A stretch of 64,000 nucleotides of DNA from Halomonas korlensis (lineage in GTDB: Bacteria; Pseudomonadota; Gammaproteobacteria; Pseudomonadales; Halomonadaceae), in NCBI RefSeq assembly GCF_900116705.1, contig NZ_FPBP01000002.1, positions 253,714 through 317,713 on the forward strand, written 5' to 3'. The translations under genes were made by a program, and so were the position numbers. Within the stretch, counting starts at the first letter, position 1. Each line of letters opens with the position of its first letter. Below, piece after piece: positions 54,463 through 64,000 of this stretch. Under the pieces are notes generated by a model that was given only the letters and a program-made list of their open reading frames with translations, was not told where the DNA came from and did no database searches.

Positions 54463-55959
54463 TCAATAATCCTCGTACCAGCTGCGGCCATCTTGGGTGA
54501 TCATGGCGATGGAGGCGACCGGCCCCCAGGAGCCGGCCGGGTAGCGCCGTGGCGCCTCGTCACGATCCTGCCAGGCGGCAATCAGGCTGTCGCACCAGTG
54601 CCAGGCGTGCTCGATCTCGTCGCGGCGCACGAAGAGGTACTGGCGCCCCTTCATCACCTCGAGCAGCAGCCGCTCGTAGGCATCGGGGATACGCGTCTTG
54701 GGAAAGGCGCTGCTGAAATCCAGGTGCAGGGGGCCGCGACGCAGGCGCATGCCCTTGTCCAGCCCGCTGTCCTTGGTCAACACCTCCAGGGCCATGCCTT
54801 CCTCGGGCTGCAGGCGAATCACCAGCTTGTTGGCGGCCAGGTCGCGCTGATCGGGGTCGAAGATGTAGTGGGGTTGCTGGCGAAAATGGATGATGATCTG
54901 TGAGAGCTTTTCGGGCATCCGCTTGCCCGTTCTCAGGTAGAACGGCACGCCGGCCCAACGCCAGTTGGCCACCCCGGTCTTCATGGCCACGAAAGTCTCG
55001 GTATGGCTCTCGGTGTTGGCGTCCTCCTCGTCAAGGTAGCCAGGCACGCTCTTGCCGTCGATAGTGCCGGCGGTGTATTGCCCACGCACTACGTCGCGTC
55101 CCAGCATATTGTCGGTAAAGGGTTTGAGCGCCTTGAGCACCTTGACCTTCTCGTCGCGGATCGCATCGGCGTCGAGGTTAGCCGGGGGGTCCATGGCGAT
55201 CAGACAGACCAGCTGCAGCAGGTGATTCTGCACCATGTCGCGCAGCTGCCCGGCCTGGTCAAAATAGCCCCAGCGCCCTTCGATGCCGACTTTTTCGGCA
55301 ACGGTGATTTCCACGTGGGAAATGTTGTTCTGATTCCACTGGGTGCCGAACAACGGGTTGGCGAAGCGCAAGGCAATCAGGTTCTGTACCGTCTCCTTGC
55401 CAAGATAATGGTCGATCCGATAGATGCTCGACTCGGGAAAGACGGCGCCAATGGCGTCATTGACCCGGCAAGAGGACGGTAGGTCATAGCCAATGGGCTT
55501 CTCGACCACCACGCGGCTCGACGCGTCGAGACTGCCGCTGGCTTGCAGATGTGCGCAGATATCGCCATAGAGGCTCGCCCCCACCGCCAGGTAGACCACC
55601 ATGGGCCGCTCCAGCCCTTCCTGCCGCCAAGTGTGAATGGCGGCATAGCCTTCTTCGCTGGCGAAGTCGAGCCGACGATAATCGAGGCGCGCCAGAAAGG
55701 AGGCGAGAACGCTACGGTCCAGCTCCTCGGCCTTGACGTAGGTCGTAAGCGTCGCCTCGACCTTGGCCTTGAAGCCTTCGAGGTCGGTATCCTGGCGGGC
55801 GAGCCCCAGCAGGCGGGTGCGGGCGTCGAGCAGGCCCTCGCGCTCGAGCTGATAGAGCGCCGGAAACAGCTTACGCTGTGCCAGGTCACCGAGTGCGCCG
55901 AACAACGCCAGGTCGATTTCCGTGCTGGCCGCCTGGCCGGACCGGCTGGTTTGACTCAT
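54463..55959 (-). CDS. zwf: Glucose-6-phosphate 1-dehydrogenase
   Basis: A 498-residue enzyme with NADP-binding [19 protein letters not shown], the active-site [19 protein letters not shown], and [20 protein letters not shown]. It makes 6-phosphogluconolactone and NADPH, opening the Entner-Doudoroff route. I favour ATG 55959 (MSQTSRSG), preceded by GGGGG, over ATG 55971, which lacks a Shine-Dalgarno; four residues are at stake. It heads the zwf-pgl-eda operon, divergent from hexR with a HexR-like palindrome in between. Confidence 0.95.
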   Translation of the reverse strand: MSQTSRSGQAASTEIDLALFGALGDLAQRKLFPALYQLEREGLLDARTRLLGLARQDTDLEGFKAKVEATLTTYVKAEELDRSVLASFLARLDYRRLDFASEEGYAAIHTWRQEGLERPMVVYLAVGASLYGDICAHLQASGSLDASSRVVVEKPIGYDLPSSCRVNDAIGAVFPESSIYRIDHYLGKETVQNLIALRFANPLFGTQWNQNNISHVEITVAEKVGIEGRWGYFDQAGQLRDMVQNHLLQLVCLIAMDPPANLDADAIRDEKVKVLKALKPFTDNMLGRDVVRGQYTAGTIDGKSVPGYLDEEDANTESHTETFVAMKTGVANWRWAGVPFYLRTGKRMPEKLSQIIIHFRQQPHYIFDPDQRDLAANKLVIRLQPEEGMALEVLTKDSGLDKGMRLRRGPLHLDFSSAFPKTRIPDAYERLLLEVMKGRQYLFVRRDEIEHAWHWCDSLIAAWQDRDEAPRRYPAGSWGPVASIAMITQDGRSWYEDY

Positions 55960-56023
55960 GTGCGCCCCCATCTGGTTAACTTAGCAAAAAAATACGCAAC
56001 CAACGCAATAGTGGCAAGTTATT

Positions 56024-56039
56024 TTTGTAAACTTACAAA
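56024..56039. promoter_or_regulatory. HexR operator-like palindrome between zwf and hexR
   Basis: A perfect 7-2-7 inverted repeat, TTTGTAA-AC-TTACAAA, 65 bases before the zwf start and ~150 before hexR. It parallels the edd palindrome at 48169-48184 and lies in AT-rich DNA suited for divergent promoters. HexR binding is inferred. Confidence 0.72.
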
Positions 56040-56187
56040 TATTATCTATACCTTTGCTGTCGCATTCGCGCCGGGCTATGACGCCACGCTACGATAACCA
56101 GCATAAGGTAGTTAAATGACTACATCACCCCTTCGACCTTATGTGAATGCTGTTACATCGCCACGCTTCATGGAGATCGCACGCCAT

Positions 56188-57051
56188 ATGGCCAGTCATG
56201 ACTTGCTCGACCGCATTCGCCAACGCCTCGAGGAACTCAACCGTTCCGAGCGCAAGGTCGCCGACGTCATCCTCGCCGACCCGACCTCCGCCACCAGCAT
56301 GAGCATCGCCACCCTGGCTCAGGCCGCCTCGGTGAGCGAACCCACGGTGAACCGCTTCTGTCGCAGTTTTCTCGCCAAGGGGTATCCCGACTTCAAGATC
56401 AAGCTGGCCCAGAGCCTGGCCGGGGGCACGCCCTACGTGAGCCGCGCCGTGGAACCCAACGACGGAGCCGCCGATTACACGCAGAAGATCTTCGGGGCGA
56501 CCATCGCCGCGCTGGACGAGGCACGGCGCCAGGCCGACCCGCAGCGCATCGAGCGCGTGGTGGATTACCTGATCCAGGCCAAGCAGGTTCATTTCTTCGG
56601 TCTCGGCGCCTCGGGGGCCGTGGCCCAGGACGCCCAGCACAAGTTCTTTCGCTTCAACCTGCCGGTGACCGCCTATATCGACGTGCTGATGCAGCGCATG
56701 GTGGCCTCGACCTGCCGCACCGGCGATGTGGTGGTGGTGATTTCCTGGACCGGGCGCACCCGCGAGCTGGTCGACATCGCTCGTCTGGCCCGTGACAGCG
56801 GCGCCGTGGTACTGGGCATCACGGCGCCGGGCTCGCCGCTGGCTCGCGAGTGTACCGAGACGCTGGAAGTCGATACCCCCGAGGACACCGACTACTACAT
56901 GCCAATGACCTCACGGATGATTCAACTGACACTGATCGATGTGCTGGCCACCGGCGTGACGCTGCGTCGCGGCGAGGACTTCCTCGAGCATCTCAAGAAG
57001 ATCAAGGACAGTCTGCTGGAGACCCGCTACCCGGCCCTGGAACGGCACTGA
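56188..57051 (+). CDS. hexR: Transcriptional regulator HexR (RpiR family)
   Basis: A 287-residue regulator. The N-terminal RpiR helix-turn-helix ([16 protein letters not shown], then [20 protein letters not shown]) and a C-terminal SIS sugar-phosphate domain ([20 protein letters not shown] and [20 protein letters not shown]) are present. HexR represses zwf, edd and eda genes and is released by KDPG. ATG 56188 ([17 protein letters not shown]) gives the usual family length with GGAG about 12 bases upstream. An upstream in-frame ATG at 56116 would add 24 residues without homology. Confidence 0.94.
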   Translation: MASHDLLDRIRQRLEELNRSERKVADVILADPTSATSMSIATLAQAASVSEPTVNRFCRSFLAKGYPDFKIKLAQSLAGGTPYVSRAVEPNDGAADYTQKIFGATIAALDEARRQADPQRIERVVDYLIQAKQVHFFGLGASGAVAQDAQHKFFRFNLPVTAYIDVLMQRMVASTCRTGDVVVVISWTGRTRELVDIARLARDSGAVVLGITAPGSPLARECTETLEVDTPEDTDYYMPMTSRMIQLTLIDVLATGVTLRRGEDFLEHLKKIKDSLLETRYPALERH

Positions 57052-57153
57052 CGCGCGACGTGTGCCTTCTATTCAGCGGAATGCCTATGCGGTGGGCCTT
57101 CCCCGCCGCATTTATCTTGCCACCGACGCAATGTCACGCCTACGGAGCGCCTC

Positions 57154-58347
57154 ATGGGTTACCGCACCCTGATACGCGATCATCGCGGCCTGCTGGGCAT
57201 CGCCTTTCTGGCGATGTTCACCTCCAGTCTGGGCCAGAGCTTTTTCATCGGCCTTTTTCAGGTGCCCATCACGGCGCGGCTGGGGCTTTCTGCCGGCCAG
57301 TTCGGCATGGCCTATGCCGTAGTGACGCTAATCGCCGGTTTCATCGTGCTGCGGATTGGCCCGAGTATCGACTGGGTGCCGCCGCGTCGTTTCGCTCTGG
57401 CGATACTCGGAGGTCTGCTCTCCGGCATGCTGCTGTTGACGCTCACGCCCTGGTGGTGGACCGCCCTGCTCGGCCTGGGCCTGGTACGCCTGTGCGGTCA
57501 GGGAATGATGCCGCATCTGGGCAATACCCTGGCAGGCCGGGAGTTCACCACCTTGCGTGGGCGGGCCCTGGGGCTGGTCAGCATGGGGATCATGCTTGGG
57601 GAGATAGCGCTGCCCCCGTTAATGGCCGCCCTGCTGGTGTGGCTCGGCTGGCGCGAACTATGGTGGCTGTTCGCGCTGACCCTTGGCGTACTCTGGGTCC
57701 CGCTGCTGTTGCGCGGCGCCTGGCCGAAGGCCCCGGGGACACGTCCGACACGGGGGCAGCGCCGCGATGGCCCGCGCCCGTTTCGCGACAAGCGTTTCTG
57801 GCAACTGCTGCCGCTGTTGATGATCCTGCCGATCACCATGACCGGGCTCTTCATCTACCAGGCCCGCATGACCGAGGACCTGGGGAGTTCGCTGAGCGTA
57901 TACGCGCTGGCCCTGACCGGCATGGGCCTGGCCAAGCTCCCCGGCGCGCTGCTGGGCGGACGCTGGGTCGATCGCCTGGGCCCGGTCCGCATGGCGCAGT
58001 GCTACCTGCTGCCCTTCGCGCTGGCACTGCTCCTCGCCCTCACCGCGGGCGGCAACCTTGGGGTCTGGGCGCTGATGGTGGGTGGCGGACTTGCGATCGG
58101 CTCGCAGGAGTCCATCGCCACCAGTCTGTTGGTCAAGCTCTGGGGCGCCGAATATCTCGGCACCCTGCGCGCCACACTCAGCGCCTGCATGGTGTTCGCA
58201 ACGGGCCTTGCGCCCGCGCTGCTCGGGGTCGCACTGGACCTGGGGGCCGACTTCACGCTGATACTCGCCGGCATGCTGGCCTTTCTCGTCACCGGCTGGG
58301 CACTGGCCCAGGGTGTGCTGGCGAGCCCAGAGGCTAGAGGCATCTAA
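57154..58347 (+). CDS. MFS transporter
   Basis: A 397-residue protein with twelve predicted membrane helices. N-terminal landmarks are IAFLAMFTSSLGQSFFIGLF and GLSAGQFGMAYAVVTLIAGF. The central loop at about 195-215 is basic (KAPGTRPTRGQRRDGPRPFR), followed by the second half. The substrate is unknown; no biosynthetic partner adjoins. It follows hexR by ~100 bases without a terminator, so partial co-transcription is possible, but its function need not relate to sugar. Confidence 0.85.
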   Translation: MGYRTLIRDHRGLLGIAFLAMFTSSLGQSFFIGLFQVPITARLGLSAGQFGMAYAVVTLIAGFIVLRIGPSIDWVPPRRFALAILGGLLSGMLLLTLTPWWWTALLGLGLVRLCGQGMMPHLGNTLAGREFTTLRGRALGLVSMGIMLGEIALPPLMAALLVWLGWRELWWLFALTLGVLWVPLLLRGAWPKAPGTRPTRGQRRDGPRPFRDKRFWQLLPLLMILPITMTGLFIYQARMTEDLGSSLSVYALALTGMGLAKLPGALLGGRWVDRLGPVRMAQCYLLPFALALLLALTAGGNLGVWALMVGGGLAIGSQESIATSLLVKLWGAEYLGTLRATLSACMVFATGLAPALLGVALDLGADFTLILAGMLAFLVTGWALAQGVLASPEARGI

Positions 58348-58352
58348 CAGGC

Positions 58353-59207
58353 TCAGCGTAGCAGCAGCACCGGCACACTCGCCTTGCGCAGCATCGTGGT
58401 GGTGGTGCTGCCGACCAGCAGGTGACGAATCCGCGAGTGGCCATAGGCGCCCATCACCAGCATGTCGATGCCGTGCTCTTCCTGATAGCGCCGCAGGGTC
58501 TCCTCGACCTCGCCGGCGCGGATTGCTCCTTCAGCCTCGTGGCCCGCCTCGCGCAGGGTCGCCAGCGCCCAGTCGAGTTGGGAGCGGTTGTCGCCGGTTT
58601 CCGCACCGACGATCACGACATGGCAGGGAATGCCGTTGAACAGCGGGCTCTTGGCCATCATCTCCACCCCCTTGCGAGTGGTCTTGCTGCCGTCAAAGGC
58701 AAGCATCACCTTGGTGGGCGTACGGAATGCCTCGGACACCATGAGGATCGGCCGATGCAGGGTGCGCACCACCCGCTCCAGGTTGGACCCTAGGTGTTCA
58801 CTGGCCTGATGCGCGGTCTCGCCGCGCTTGCCCACCACCAGCAGGCGGATATCGCGCTCGAGCTCTTCCAGGGTCTCCACCAGGGTACCGTTGCGCTGAC
58901 GCGTGGCGGGGTCGGCCACGCCCTTCTCCATTGCCCGTTCCTTGGCCGCCTTGAGCATCAGCCGCCCCTGTTCCTGCGCCACCTTGGCGCGCTGCTCGTC
59001 GAGCTGGGACAGCTCTTCGAGCAGGTGCTCGCGCGAGCCCAGGCCGATGTTGCCGGAAAGGTCCGCCTCGGCGGTTTGCGGATGATTGTCCACCACGTGC
59101 AGGAAGGTCAGCGGGGCATCCAGTGTCTGGCTGGCCCAGGCGGCGTAGTCGCACACCCCCTCGGAGAATTGCGAGCCGTCGATGGCGGCCATTACTTGAT
59201 CTGTCAT
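58353..59207 (-). CDS. Tandem universal stress protein
   Basis: A 284-residue protein (ATG 59207, MTDQVMAAIDGSQFSEGVCD) made of two Usp domains (about 1-145 and 150-284). Each has a V-M-x-A-x-D-G-S strand start (MAAIDGSQFSEG and VMLAFDGSKTTRKG). The C-terminal domain keeps the ATP-binding loop GAYGHSRIRHLLVGSTTTTML, while the N-terminal one is degenerate (GKRGETAHQASEHLGSNLER). It starts 1 base from the SulP stop, so it is translated with the transporter and may regulate it in response to ATP or stress. Confidence 0.9.
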   Translation of the reverse strand: MTDQVMAAIDGSQFSEGVCDYAAWASQTLDAPLTFLHVVDNHPQTAEADLSGNIGLGSREHLLEELSQLDEQRAKVAQEQGRLMLKAAKERAMEKGVADPATRQRNGTLVETLEELERDIRLLVVGKRGETAHQASEHLGSNLERVVRTLHRPILMVSEAFRTPTKVMLAFDGSKTTRKGVEMMAKSPLFNGIPCHVVIVGAETGDNRSQLDWALATLREAGHEAEGAIRAGEVEETLRRYQEEHGIDMLVMGAYGHSRIRHLLVGSTTTTMLRKASVPVLLLR

Positions 59208-59208
59208 C

Positions 59209-60699
59209 TCAGTGTCCTCCCATGAGTTTCTCGACGGCCGCCGGGTCGTCATGTACGGCATAACGGTCGACGATCGTGGCGCTGGCTTCGTTGAGCCCGA
59301 TCAGCTCCACTTCGGTTCCTTCGCGGCGGAACTTGATCACTACGCGATCCAGGGTCTGGACGGCGGTAATATCCCAGAAATGGGCACGCGACAGGTCGAT
59401 GGTGACCTTCTCGACTGTGTCCTTGAAGTCAAAGGCCTCGCCGAAACGCTCGGAAGAGGCGAAGAATACCTGCCCCACGACCTTGTAGATACGATGGTTG
59501 CCATCGCTGGCTTCCTCGGAGCCGATATAGAGAATATTACCGACCTTGTTGGCGAAGTTCATGGCGGCGAACAACACGCCGACGAAGACGCCGATGGCCA
59601 GGTTGTGGGTGCCCACGGTCACCACTACGGTGGCCACCATCACCATATTGGTGCTCATTGGGTGCTTCTTGAGGTCACGGATCGACGACCAGCTGAAGGT
59701 GCCGATGGCCACCATGATCATGACTGCCACCAGGGCCGCCATGGGAATCTGCGAGACCCAGTCGGCGAGGAACACCACCATCAGCAGCAACGCCACGCCG
59801 GCGATCAGGGTCGACAGGCGACGGCGGCCTCCGGACTTGATGTTGATCACGGACTGGCCAATCATCGCGCAGCCCGCCATGCCGCCAAGCAGGCCGGCGC
59901 CAATATTGGCGATGCCCTGGCCCTTGCACTCACGGTTCTTGTCACTCTTGGTATCGGTCAAGTCGTCGATAATGGTGGCGGTCATCATCGACTCCAGCAG
60001 GCCGACCACGGTGAGCATCAATGAATAGGGCAGGATAATCAGCAGCGTCTCGAGGTTGAGCGGCACGTCAGGCCACAGGAAGACCGGCAGGCTGTCGGGC
60101 AGCTCGCCCATGTCGCCCACGCTTCTGATCTCCATCCCGGTCAGCAAATACACGGCGGTGAGCACCACGATGCAAACCAGCGGCGAGGGGATGGTCTTGC
60201 CGATCACCGGCACATACGGGAACAGGTAGATGATGCCCAGGCCGGCCAGCGTCATGGCGTAGACGTGCCAGGTCACGCCCGTCAGTTCCGGCAGCTGCGC
60301 CATGAAGATCAGGATCGCCAGGGCATTGACGAAGCCGGTGACCACCGAGCGGGAGACGAAGCGCATCAGCTCGGCGAGCCGGAGATAGCCGGCGACGATC
60401 TGCAGCACGCCGGTGAGCAAGGTCGCGGCGAGCAGATACTCGAGCCCATGCTCTTTGACCAGGGTGATCATCAGCAGCGCCATGGCGCCGGTGGCGGCCG
60501 AGATCATGCCCGAACGCCCCCCGGTGAAGGCGATGATCACACAGATGGCGAAAGAGGCGTAAAGGCCGACCTTGGGGTCTACGCCGGCGATGATCGAGAA
60601 GGCAATGGCCTCGGGGATCAGCGCCAACGCCACGACGATACCCGCCAGGGTGTCGCCCTTGAGGTTGGAGAACCAACTCAGTTTCATTTTTTCGTACAT
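59209..60699 (-). CDS. SulP family inorganic anion transporter
   Basis: A 496-residue membrane protein with the SulP core. [20 protein letters not shown] is the first helix pair, [19 protein letters not shown] and [15 protein letters not shown] follow, and [20 protein letters not shown] lies in the second repeat. A C-terminal STAS domain (about 400-496; [20 protein letters not shown]) is present. This subgroup includes sodium-dependent bicarbonate carriers (BicA) as well as sulfate carriers; sequence alone does not decide. A tandem Usp gene follows immediately, probably as a regulatory partner. Confidence 0.9.
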   Translation of the reverse strand: MYEKMKLSWFSNLKGDTLAGIVVALALIPEAIAFSIIAGVDPKVGLYASFAICVIIAFTGGRSGMISAATGAMALLMITLVKEHGLEYLLAATLLTGVLQIVAGYLRLAELMRFVSRSVVTGFVNALAILIFMAQLPELTGVTWHVYAMTLAGLGIIYLFPYVPVIGKTIPSPLVCIVVLTAVYLLTGMEIRSVGDMGELPDSLPVFLWPDVPLNLETLLIILPYSLMLTVVGLLESMMTATIIDDLTDTKSDKNRECKGQGIANIGAGLLGGMAGCAMIGQSVINIKSGGRRRLSTLIAGVALLLMVVFLADWVSQIPMAALVAVMIMVAIGTFSWSSIRDLKKHPMSTNMVMVATVVVTVGTHNLAIGVFVGVLFAAMNFANKVGNILYIGSEEASDGNHRIYKVVGQVFFASSERFGEAFDFKDTVEKVTIDLSRAHFWDITAVQTLDRVVIKFRREGTEVELIGLNEASATIVDRYAVHDDPAAVEKLMGGH

Positions 60700-61093
60700 G
60701 CTGCGATCCAGTCAGGGGAGTGAGGAGACGCGCGCGAAGATGCGGTCGCCAACGACGTATTCATGGGGCAATACAAGGCAAATGCAGGGCGCAGAATGGC
60801 GCGCAGGGGCGCCGGAGGCATCACAAGGATGCCAGGCGATGACGCATCGAGGCGGTATCGCCGAAGGAGGGAGGTAGCGCTAGGGCGGCGTGGCCAGCCC
60901 TGTCAGGGGAGTCGTCACGTTCTGTCGTTCCCTTGCTCTTCGGGGCGGGGCTTTGGGTAGACGAAAGGTCAGGCCCGTAGTGAGCGCGGGAGTCTAGCAG
61001 AGACATTGATGCCCTGCACGCTTAGGCATTGTATCCCCTGGGCCTTGCATCTTCAGGGCCACGACCGGATGGCCGTGACCGGAAAGGCAAGCG
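60700..61093. other. Intergenic region upstream of the SulP gene
   Basis: 394 bases with no supportable gene. On the minus strand this is the 5' region of the SulP-Usp operon and, at its right end, the 3' region of the slipin gene. A 7-bp hairpin (CACGGCC/GGTCGTG on the minus strand, about 61060-61077) lies past the slipin stop without a U-tract. I see no convincing promoter motif. Confidence 0.5.
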
Positions 61094-61897
61094 TCAGGAG
61101 GCATCACCTTCGCCCGGCGCGGCTCCGCCCGTACGGGCCCTGGCCGCAGGAGAGGCCTTCATGTGCTTGAAGGCTTCCATGATGTCCATGGGCAACGGGA
61201 AGACGATCGTTGAGGCGTTGCGATTGCTCATGTCGCTCATGGTCTGCAGATAGCGCAGTTGCAGTGCGGCAGAATTCTCGGACATCACGTTAGCGGCCTC
61301 GACGAGCTTCTGTGAGGCCTGCAGTTCACCCTCGGCATGGATCACCTTGGCCCGCCGTTCACGCTCGGCCTCTGCCTGGCGGGCGATAGCGCGAATCATG
61401 CTCTCGTCCAGATCGACATGCTTGATCTCGACATTGGCGACCTTGATCCCCCAGCCTTCGGCCGAGGCGTCGATGATTTCCTGGATGTCATCGTTGAGCT
61501 TGTCGCGCTCGGACAGCATTTCGTCCAGGTCGTGCTTGCCGAGCACCGAGCGCAGCGTGGTCTGGGCCAACTGGCTGGTGGCATTGACGAAGTGTTCGAC
61601 CTGGATGATGGCCTTTTCGGGGTCGACGACGCGGAAATAGATCACCGCATTGACCTTGACGGTGACATTATCTCGCGAGATGACGTCCTGCTCGGGCACG
61701 TCCATGGTGATCACGCGCAGGTCAACCACTTCCATCTTCTGGATCCCGGGGATGATGATGATCAGGCCAGGCCCCTTCACGGACTGGAAGCGACCGAGAA
61801 AGAACACCACCCCGCGCTTGTATTCGGGCAGGATGCGGATCGAGGCGGCGATCAGCATCACCAGCAGGACGATCGGTACGAGATAGGAAATCCACAT
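61094..61897 (-). CDS. Slipin (stomatin/prohibitin family) membrane protein
   Basis: A 267-residue SPFH protein (ATG 61897, [20 protein letters not shown]), anchored by one N-terminal membrane helix. The SPFH core runs from [20 protein letters not shown] through [20 protein letters not shown] to the coiled-coil region with [20 protein letters not shown]. Such proteins oligomerise and organise membrane microdomains. The gene lies 78 bases downstream of the NfeD protease gene, the classical stomatin-STOPP (NfeD1b) operon in which the protease cleaves the slipin C-terminus. The hydrophobic C-terminal VFPLPMDIM is the likely cleavage target. Confidence 0.93.
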   Translation of the reverse strand: MWISYLVPIVLLVMLIAASIRILPEYKRGVVFFLGRFQSVKGPGLIIIIPGIQKMEVVDLRVITMDVPEQDVISRDNVTVKVNAVIYFRVVDPEKAIIQVEHFVNATSQLAQTTLRSVLGKHDLDEMLSERDKLNDDIQEIIDASAEGWGIKVANVEIKHVDLDESMIRAIARQAEAERERRAKVIHAEGELQASQKLVEAANVMSENSAALQLRYLQTMSDMSNRNASTIVFPLPMDIMEAFKHMKASPAARARTGGAAPGEGDAS

Positions 61898-61975
61898 GGC
61901 TTGCTCTCCTTTGCTATGTCCGACGACAGCAGGTGCCGACATCGGGAATCCTGTCAAAGCCTCAGTGCGTCTTGT

Positions 61976-63502
61976 TCAGTGCGCCTTGTCGAGTGGTTCG
62001 ACGACCAGGGTCAGCCCGTCGACGGCCGTCACCCTGACCACCTGGCCCTTACGCAGCGGTTCACTGCTCCTGGCGTTCCAGCGCTCGCCCAACAGGCGCA
62101 CGTGCCCCTGCTCCTCGAACGCCTCCGCGGCCGTGGCCTCGCTACCCACCATGTCGTCTTGCCCCGTCTTCGCCGGTTGTCGCCGGAGTCCGATGAAGCG
62201 AGTCACGACCCACAGCATGAGCCCCGCCGACAGCAGCGCGATCCCTCCGATCATGGGCAACGAGATACGCAGGTTTTCTGCATCCATTAGAATCACCGAT
62301 CCGATCACGAAGGCGACGATGCCGCCGATGCCCAATATGCCGAAACTGGGCATCAACGCTTCGCCCACAATCAGCCCGAGCCCCACCAGGATCAGCGCCA
62401 GGCCGGCGTAGTTGATCGGCAGCAACTGGAAGGCGAAAAGCGCCAGCAGCAGACAGATGATGCCGATGGTGCCGGGAATCAGGCTCCCCGGGCTGGACAG
62501 CTCGAAGATCAGCCCATAGAAGCCGATGATCATCAGGAAATAGGCCACATTGGGGTTGGTAATCACGGCAAGTAGTTTGGTGCGCCAGTCCGGGTCGAGA
62601 CGCTCGATGGTAAGCTCGGTCGTCGCCAGGGTCCGCTCGCCCTGGTCCATCACCACGCGGCGCCCGTCGATCTGCGTCAGCAAGTCCTCGACATCACGGG
62701 CGACGACATCTATGACGTCTTGCTCCAGCGCTTCTCGGGCGGTGAGGTTGACCGCCTCGCGCACCGCCTGCTCGGCCCAGTCGGCGTTACGGTCATGGCG
62801 CTGGGCCAACGAGCGGATATAGGCGACGGCGTCCTCGAGCACCTTGCGCTCCATGGCGGTCTCACCCCGGCGTGGGGGAGCTGTCTGCTCGGCGTCTTCT
62901 CCCCCTGCTTCCTCCCCCTCTGCTTCCTCCCCCTCTGTTTCCTCCCCTGCGCCTTCATCCGCTTCGCTGTCCTGGGCAGGCGGTTGCCCGTCATCGCCCC
63001 TGCCTTCGTCCTGTTCTTCCTCAAGCCCCGGCAGGCCACCACCGCCCAACTGCACCGGTGTCGCCGATCCCAGATGGGTGGCGGGTGCCATCGCCGCCAC
63101 ATGGCTGGCATACAGCAGGTAGGTCCCGGCACTGGCCGCGCGGCTCCCCGCCGGCGAGACATAAATGGCAACCGGCACGCTGGCGGTAAGCATGGCGCGA
63201 ATCATGGTGCGCATCGAGGCATCCAAGCCCCCCGGCGTGTCCATCGCCACGACCACGATTTCCGCTTCGCGTTCTTCGGCCAGCGACAGGCCTCGCGTAA
63301 AGTAATCGCTGATGGCGGGGCCGATGGCATCGTCGACCGTCATGACCAGCGCCAGCCGCTCCCCCTGCTGCGCCTGGGCCTGCCAGGCCAGAAACGCGCC
63401 GAGCACCAGACACAGCAGACTTGCCAGCATCACGACTCGCCCGGTCATGCCCCTGTGATATAGATTCGTCCGGCGTGGATGCGTCCGGCGTGGATTCGTC
63501 AT
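61976..63502 (-). CDS. Long NfeD membrane serine protease (NfeD1b / ClpP-class)
   Basis: A ~508-residue protein with a signal/anchor (VVMLASLLCLVLGAFLAWQA). A ClpP-like protease domain follows (VVVAMDTPGGLDASMRTMIR; catalytic Ser in SRAASAGTYLLYAS; Lys-bearing RKVLEDAVAYIRSLAQ). After it come four or five C-terminal membrane helices and an NfeD OB domain (MVGSEATAAEAFEEQGHVRL). A ~50-residue Glu/Asp/Gly-rich insertion splits the protease domain, unusually long for the family. Start ATG 63502 is favoured by AGGGTGGG; ATG 63448 is possible. It processes the slipin encoded next to it. Confidence 0.88.
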   Translation of the reverse strand: MTNPRRTHPRRTNLYHRGMTGRVVMLASLLCLVLGAFLAWQAQAQQGERLALVMTVDDAIGPAISDYFTRGLSLAEEREAEIVVVAMDTPGGLDASMRTMIRAMLTASVPVAIYVSPAGSRAASAGTYLLYASHVAAMAPATHLGSATPVQLGGGGLPGLEEEQDEGRGDDGQPPAQDSEADEGAGEETEGEEAEGEEAGGEDAEQTAPPRRGETAMERKVLEDAVAYIRSLAQRHDRNADWAEQAVREAVNLTAREALEQDVIDVVARDVEDLLTQIDGRRVVMDQGERTLATTELTIERLDPDWRTKLLAVITNPNVAYFLMIIGFYGLIFELSSPGSLIPGTIGIICLLLALFAFQLLPINYAGLALILVGLGLIVGEALMPSFGILGIGGIVAFVIGSVILMDAENLRISLPMIGGIALLSAGLMLWVVTRFIGLRRQPAKTGQDDMVGSEATAAEAFEEQGHVRLLGERWNARSSEPLRKGQVVRVTAVDGLTLVVEPLDKAH

Positions 63503-63665
63503 TTCGTGCCCACCCTGCGGCTGCTTTCCCTGAGAGTCGCGACAGGGCACAGCAGTTCGGTCATTGCCGCTATCAGCCTAGGCAGTGGACCCGAATGCAG
63601 CAACAGCCTGCGCGCGCCGGGTCGGGCGACGCTTCGCTCGCGAGACCTGTCTCAAAGCCCTTGCC

Positions 63666-64000
63666 TCATAGATCGTGCGGCTCGCCGGCAAAGCGTTTCT
63701 GTACCTCCACCATATAGGCAGCCAGCGAGGTCAGCTCTTCGCCGCCCCATTCCAGCGGCTCAGCCGCCATCGGCGCGACCATGCAGACCTGGACCATCTC
63801 GTCGGCATGCACTTCCGACATGCCGAACTGGTCATCGGCCATCGCCACCCGATGAGGGAAGGGCTGCTGGAAGGTCGCGTTGTATCCGGTATCGCTGCCC
63901 TCGCTGCCGTGACAGGTGGCGCAGGACAAGCCATTGGTGCTCAAGGTGGTGTCGGAATAAAGCGCCTTGCCACGGGCCAGCATCTCCCTCGGATTGCCGC
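63666..64000 (-). CDS. c-type cytochrome, 5' part beyond the window
   Basis: The frame is open to the right edge (upstream codons read GNPRE before MLARGKALYSD), so the N-terminus and signal peptide lie outside. The visible ~110 residues hold the heme site CATCH in NGLSCATCHGSEGSDTG and a distal Met in VCMVAPMAAEPLEWGG, then ELTSLAAYMVEVQKRF. This is a mono-heme class I cytochrome of the periplasm or membrane. Partners are not visible. It lies 115 bases downstream of, and in line with, nothing else in the window on this strand except the NfeD gene after it. Confidence 0.85.
   Translation of the reverse strand, partial: GNPREMLARGKALYSDTTLSTNGLSCATCHGSEGSDTGYNATFQQPFPHRVAMADDQFGMSEVHADEMVQVCMVAPMAAEPLEWGGEELTSLAAYMVEVQKRFAGEPHDL

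Noticed and set aside
62872-63189. CCTCTGCTTCCTCCC-type repeats as a CRISPR-like array
   Set aside because: The repeats are short, contiguous and without spacers; they encode the acidic Glu-rich insert of the NfeD protease.

Overview
The window looks like a chromosomal segment of a moderately halophilic, GC-rich gammaproteobacterium, most like Halomonas and relatives. This is an inference from gene content (rpoS-nlpD-pcm-surE-truD-ispF-ispD-ftsB order, a HexR-type Entner-Doudoroff regulon, acidic envelope proteins), not from a marker gene. No rRNA, tRNA or CRISPR array was recognised.

Region 1 (1-18.5 kb) is an envelope polysaccharide locus. Two plus-strand genes at the left edge (a glycosyltransferase and an LPS-core-type kinase) converge on a long minus-strand operon. 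In transcription order the operon holds: a candidate promoter (~18.5 kb), an ops/JUMPstart-type element (18392-18403), a ~480-nt AT-rich leader, a remnant of cysC, a TPR-fused Wzm permease, Wzt, a rhamnosyltransferase-like enzyme, two sulfotransferase-like proteins, a family-2-like glycosyltransferase, a Core-2/I-branching-type glycosyltransferase, another GT2, UDP-galactopyranose mutase, a probable galactofuranosyltransferase, a WbaP-type initiating transferase, galE, a WaaL/Wzy-type ligase, a hexapeptide acetyltransferase and a GT4. Together they suggest an ABC-exported, galactofuranose-containing and possibly sulfated O-polysaccharide under RfaH-type antitermination.

Region 2 (18.5-24 kb) is a scarred zone. 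Three decayed copies of an Rpn/PD-(D/E)XK transposase-like gene lie around glyA. One is fused to a duplicated glyA tail, and one abuts the glyA stop codon. A PemK/MazF-type toxin-antitoxin pair sits between the debris. A secreted acidic protein of unknown function follows glyA.

Region 3 (24-35.6 kb) holds the ybbP-ybbA / tesA divergent set, a Phd-RelE-type toxin-antitoxin pair, an EamA transporter, a SelW-like protein, an MFS transporter, a short LOV photoreceptor-like protein, a small acidic PA3496-like protein, EttA and a DUF2254 membrane protein.

Region 4 (35.6-46.6 kb) is a minus-strand housekeeping block: a FemAB-like acyltransferase, ftsB, ispD, ispF, truD, surE, pcm, a DUF368 protein, nlpD, rpoS, alr and an LpxL-type acyltransferase, most with overlapping ends.

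Region 5 (46.6-57 kb) starts with an aldehyde dehydrogenase whose usual general-base Glu is Ala. It continues with the Entner-Doudoroff regulon: edd-glk-mutarotase-sugar kinase on plus, converging on zwf-pgl-eda on minus, with hexR divergent from zwf. Near-identical 7-2-7 palindromes precede edd and lie between zwf and hexR.

Region 6 (57-64 kb) has an MFS transporter, a SulP transporter followed directly by a tandem universal stress protein, a slipin plus long NfeD protease pair, and a c-type cytochrome cut by the right edge.
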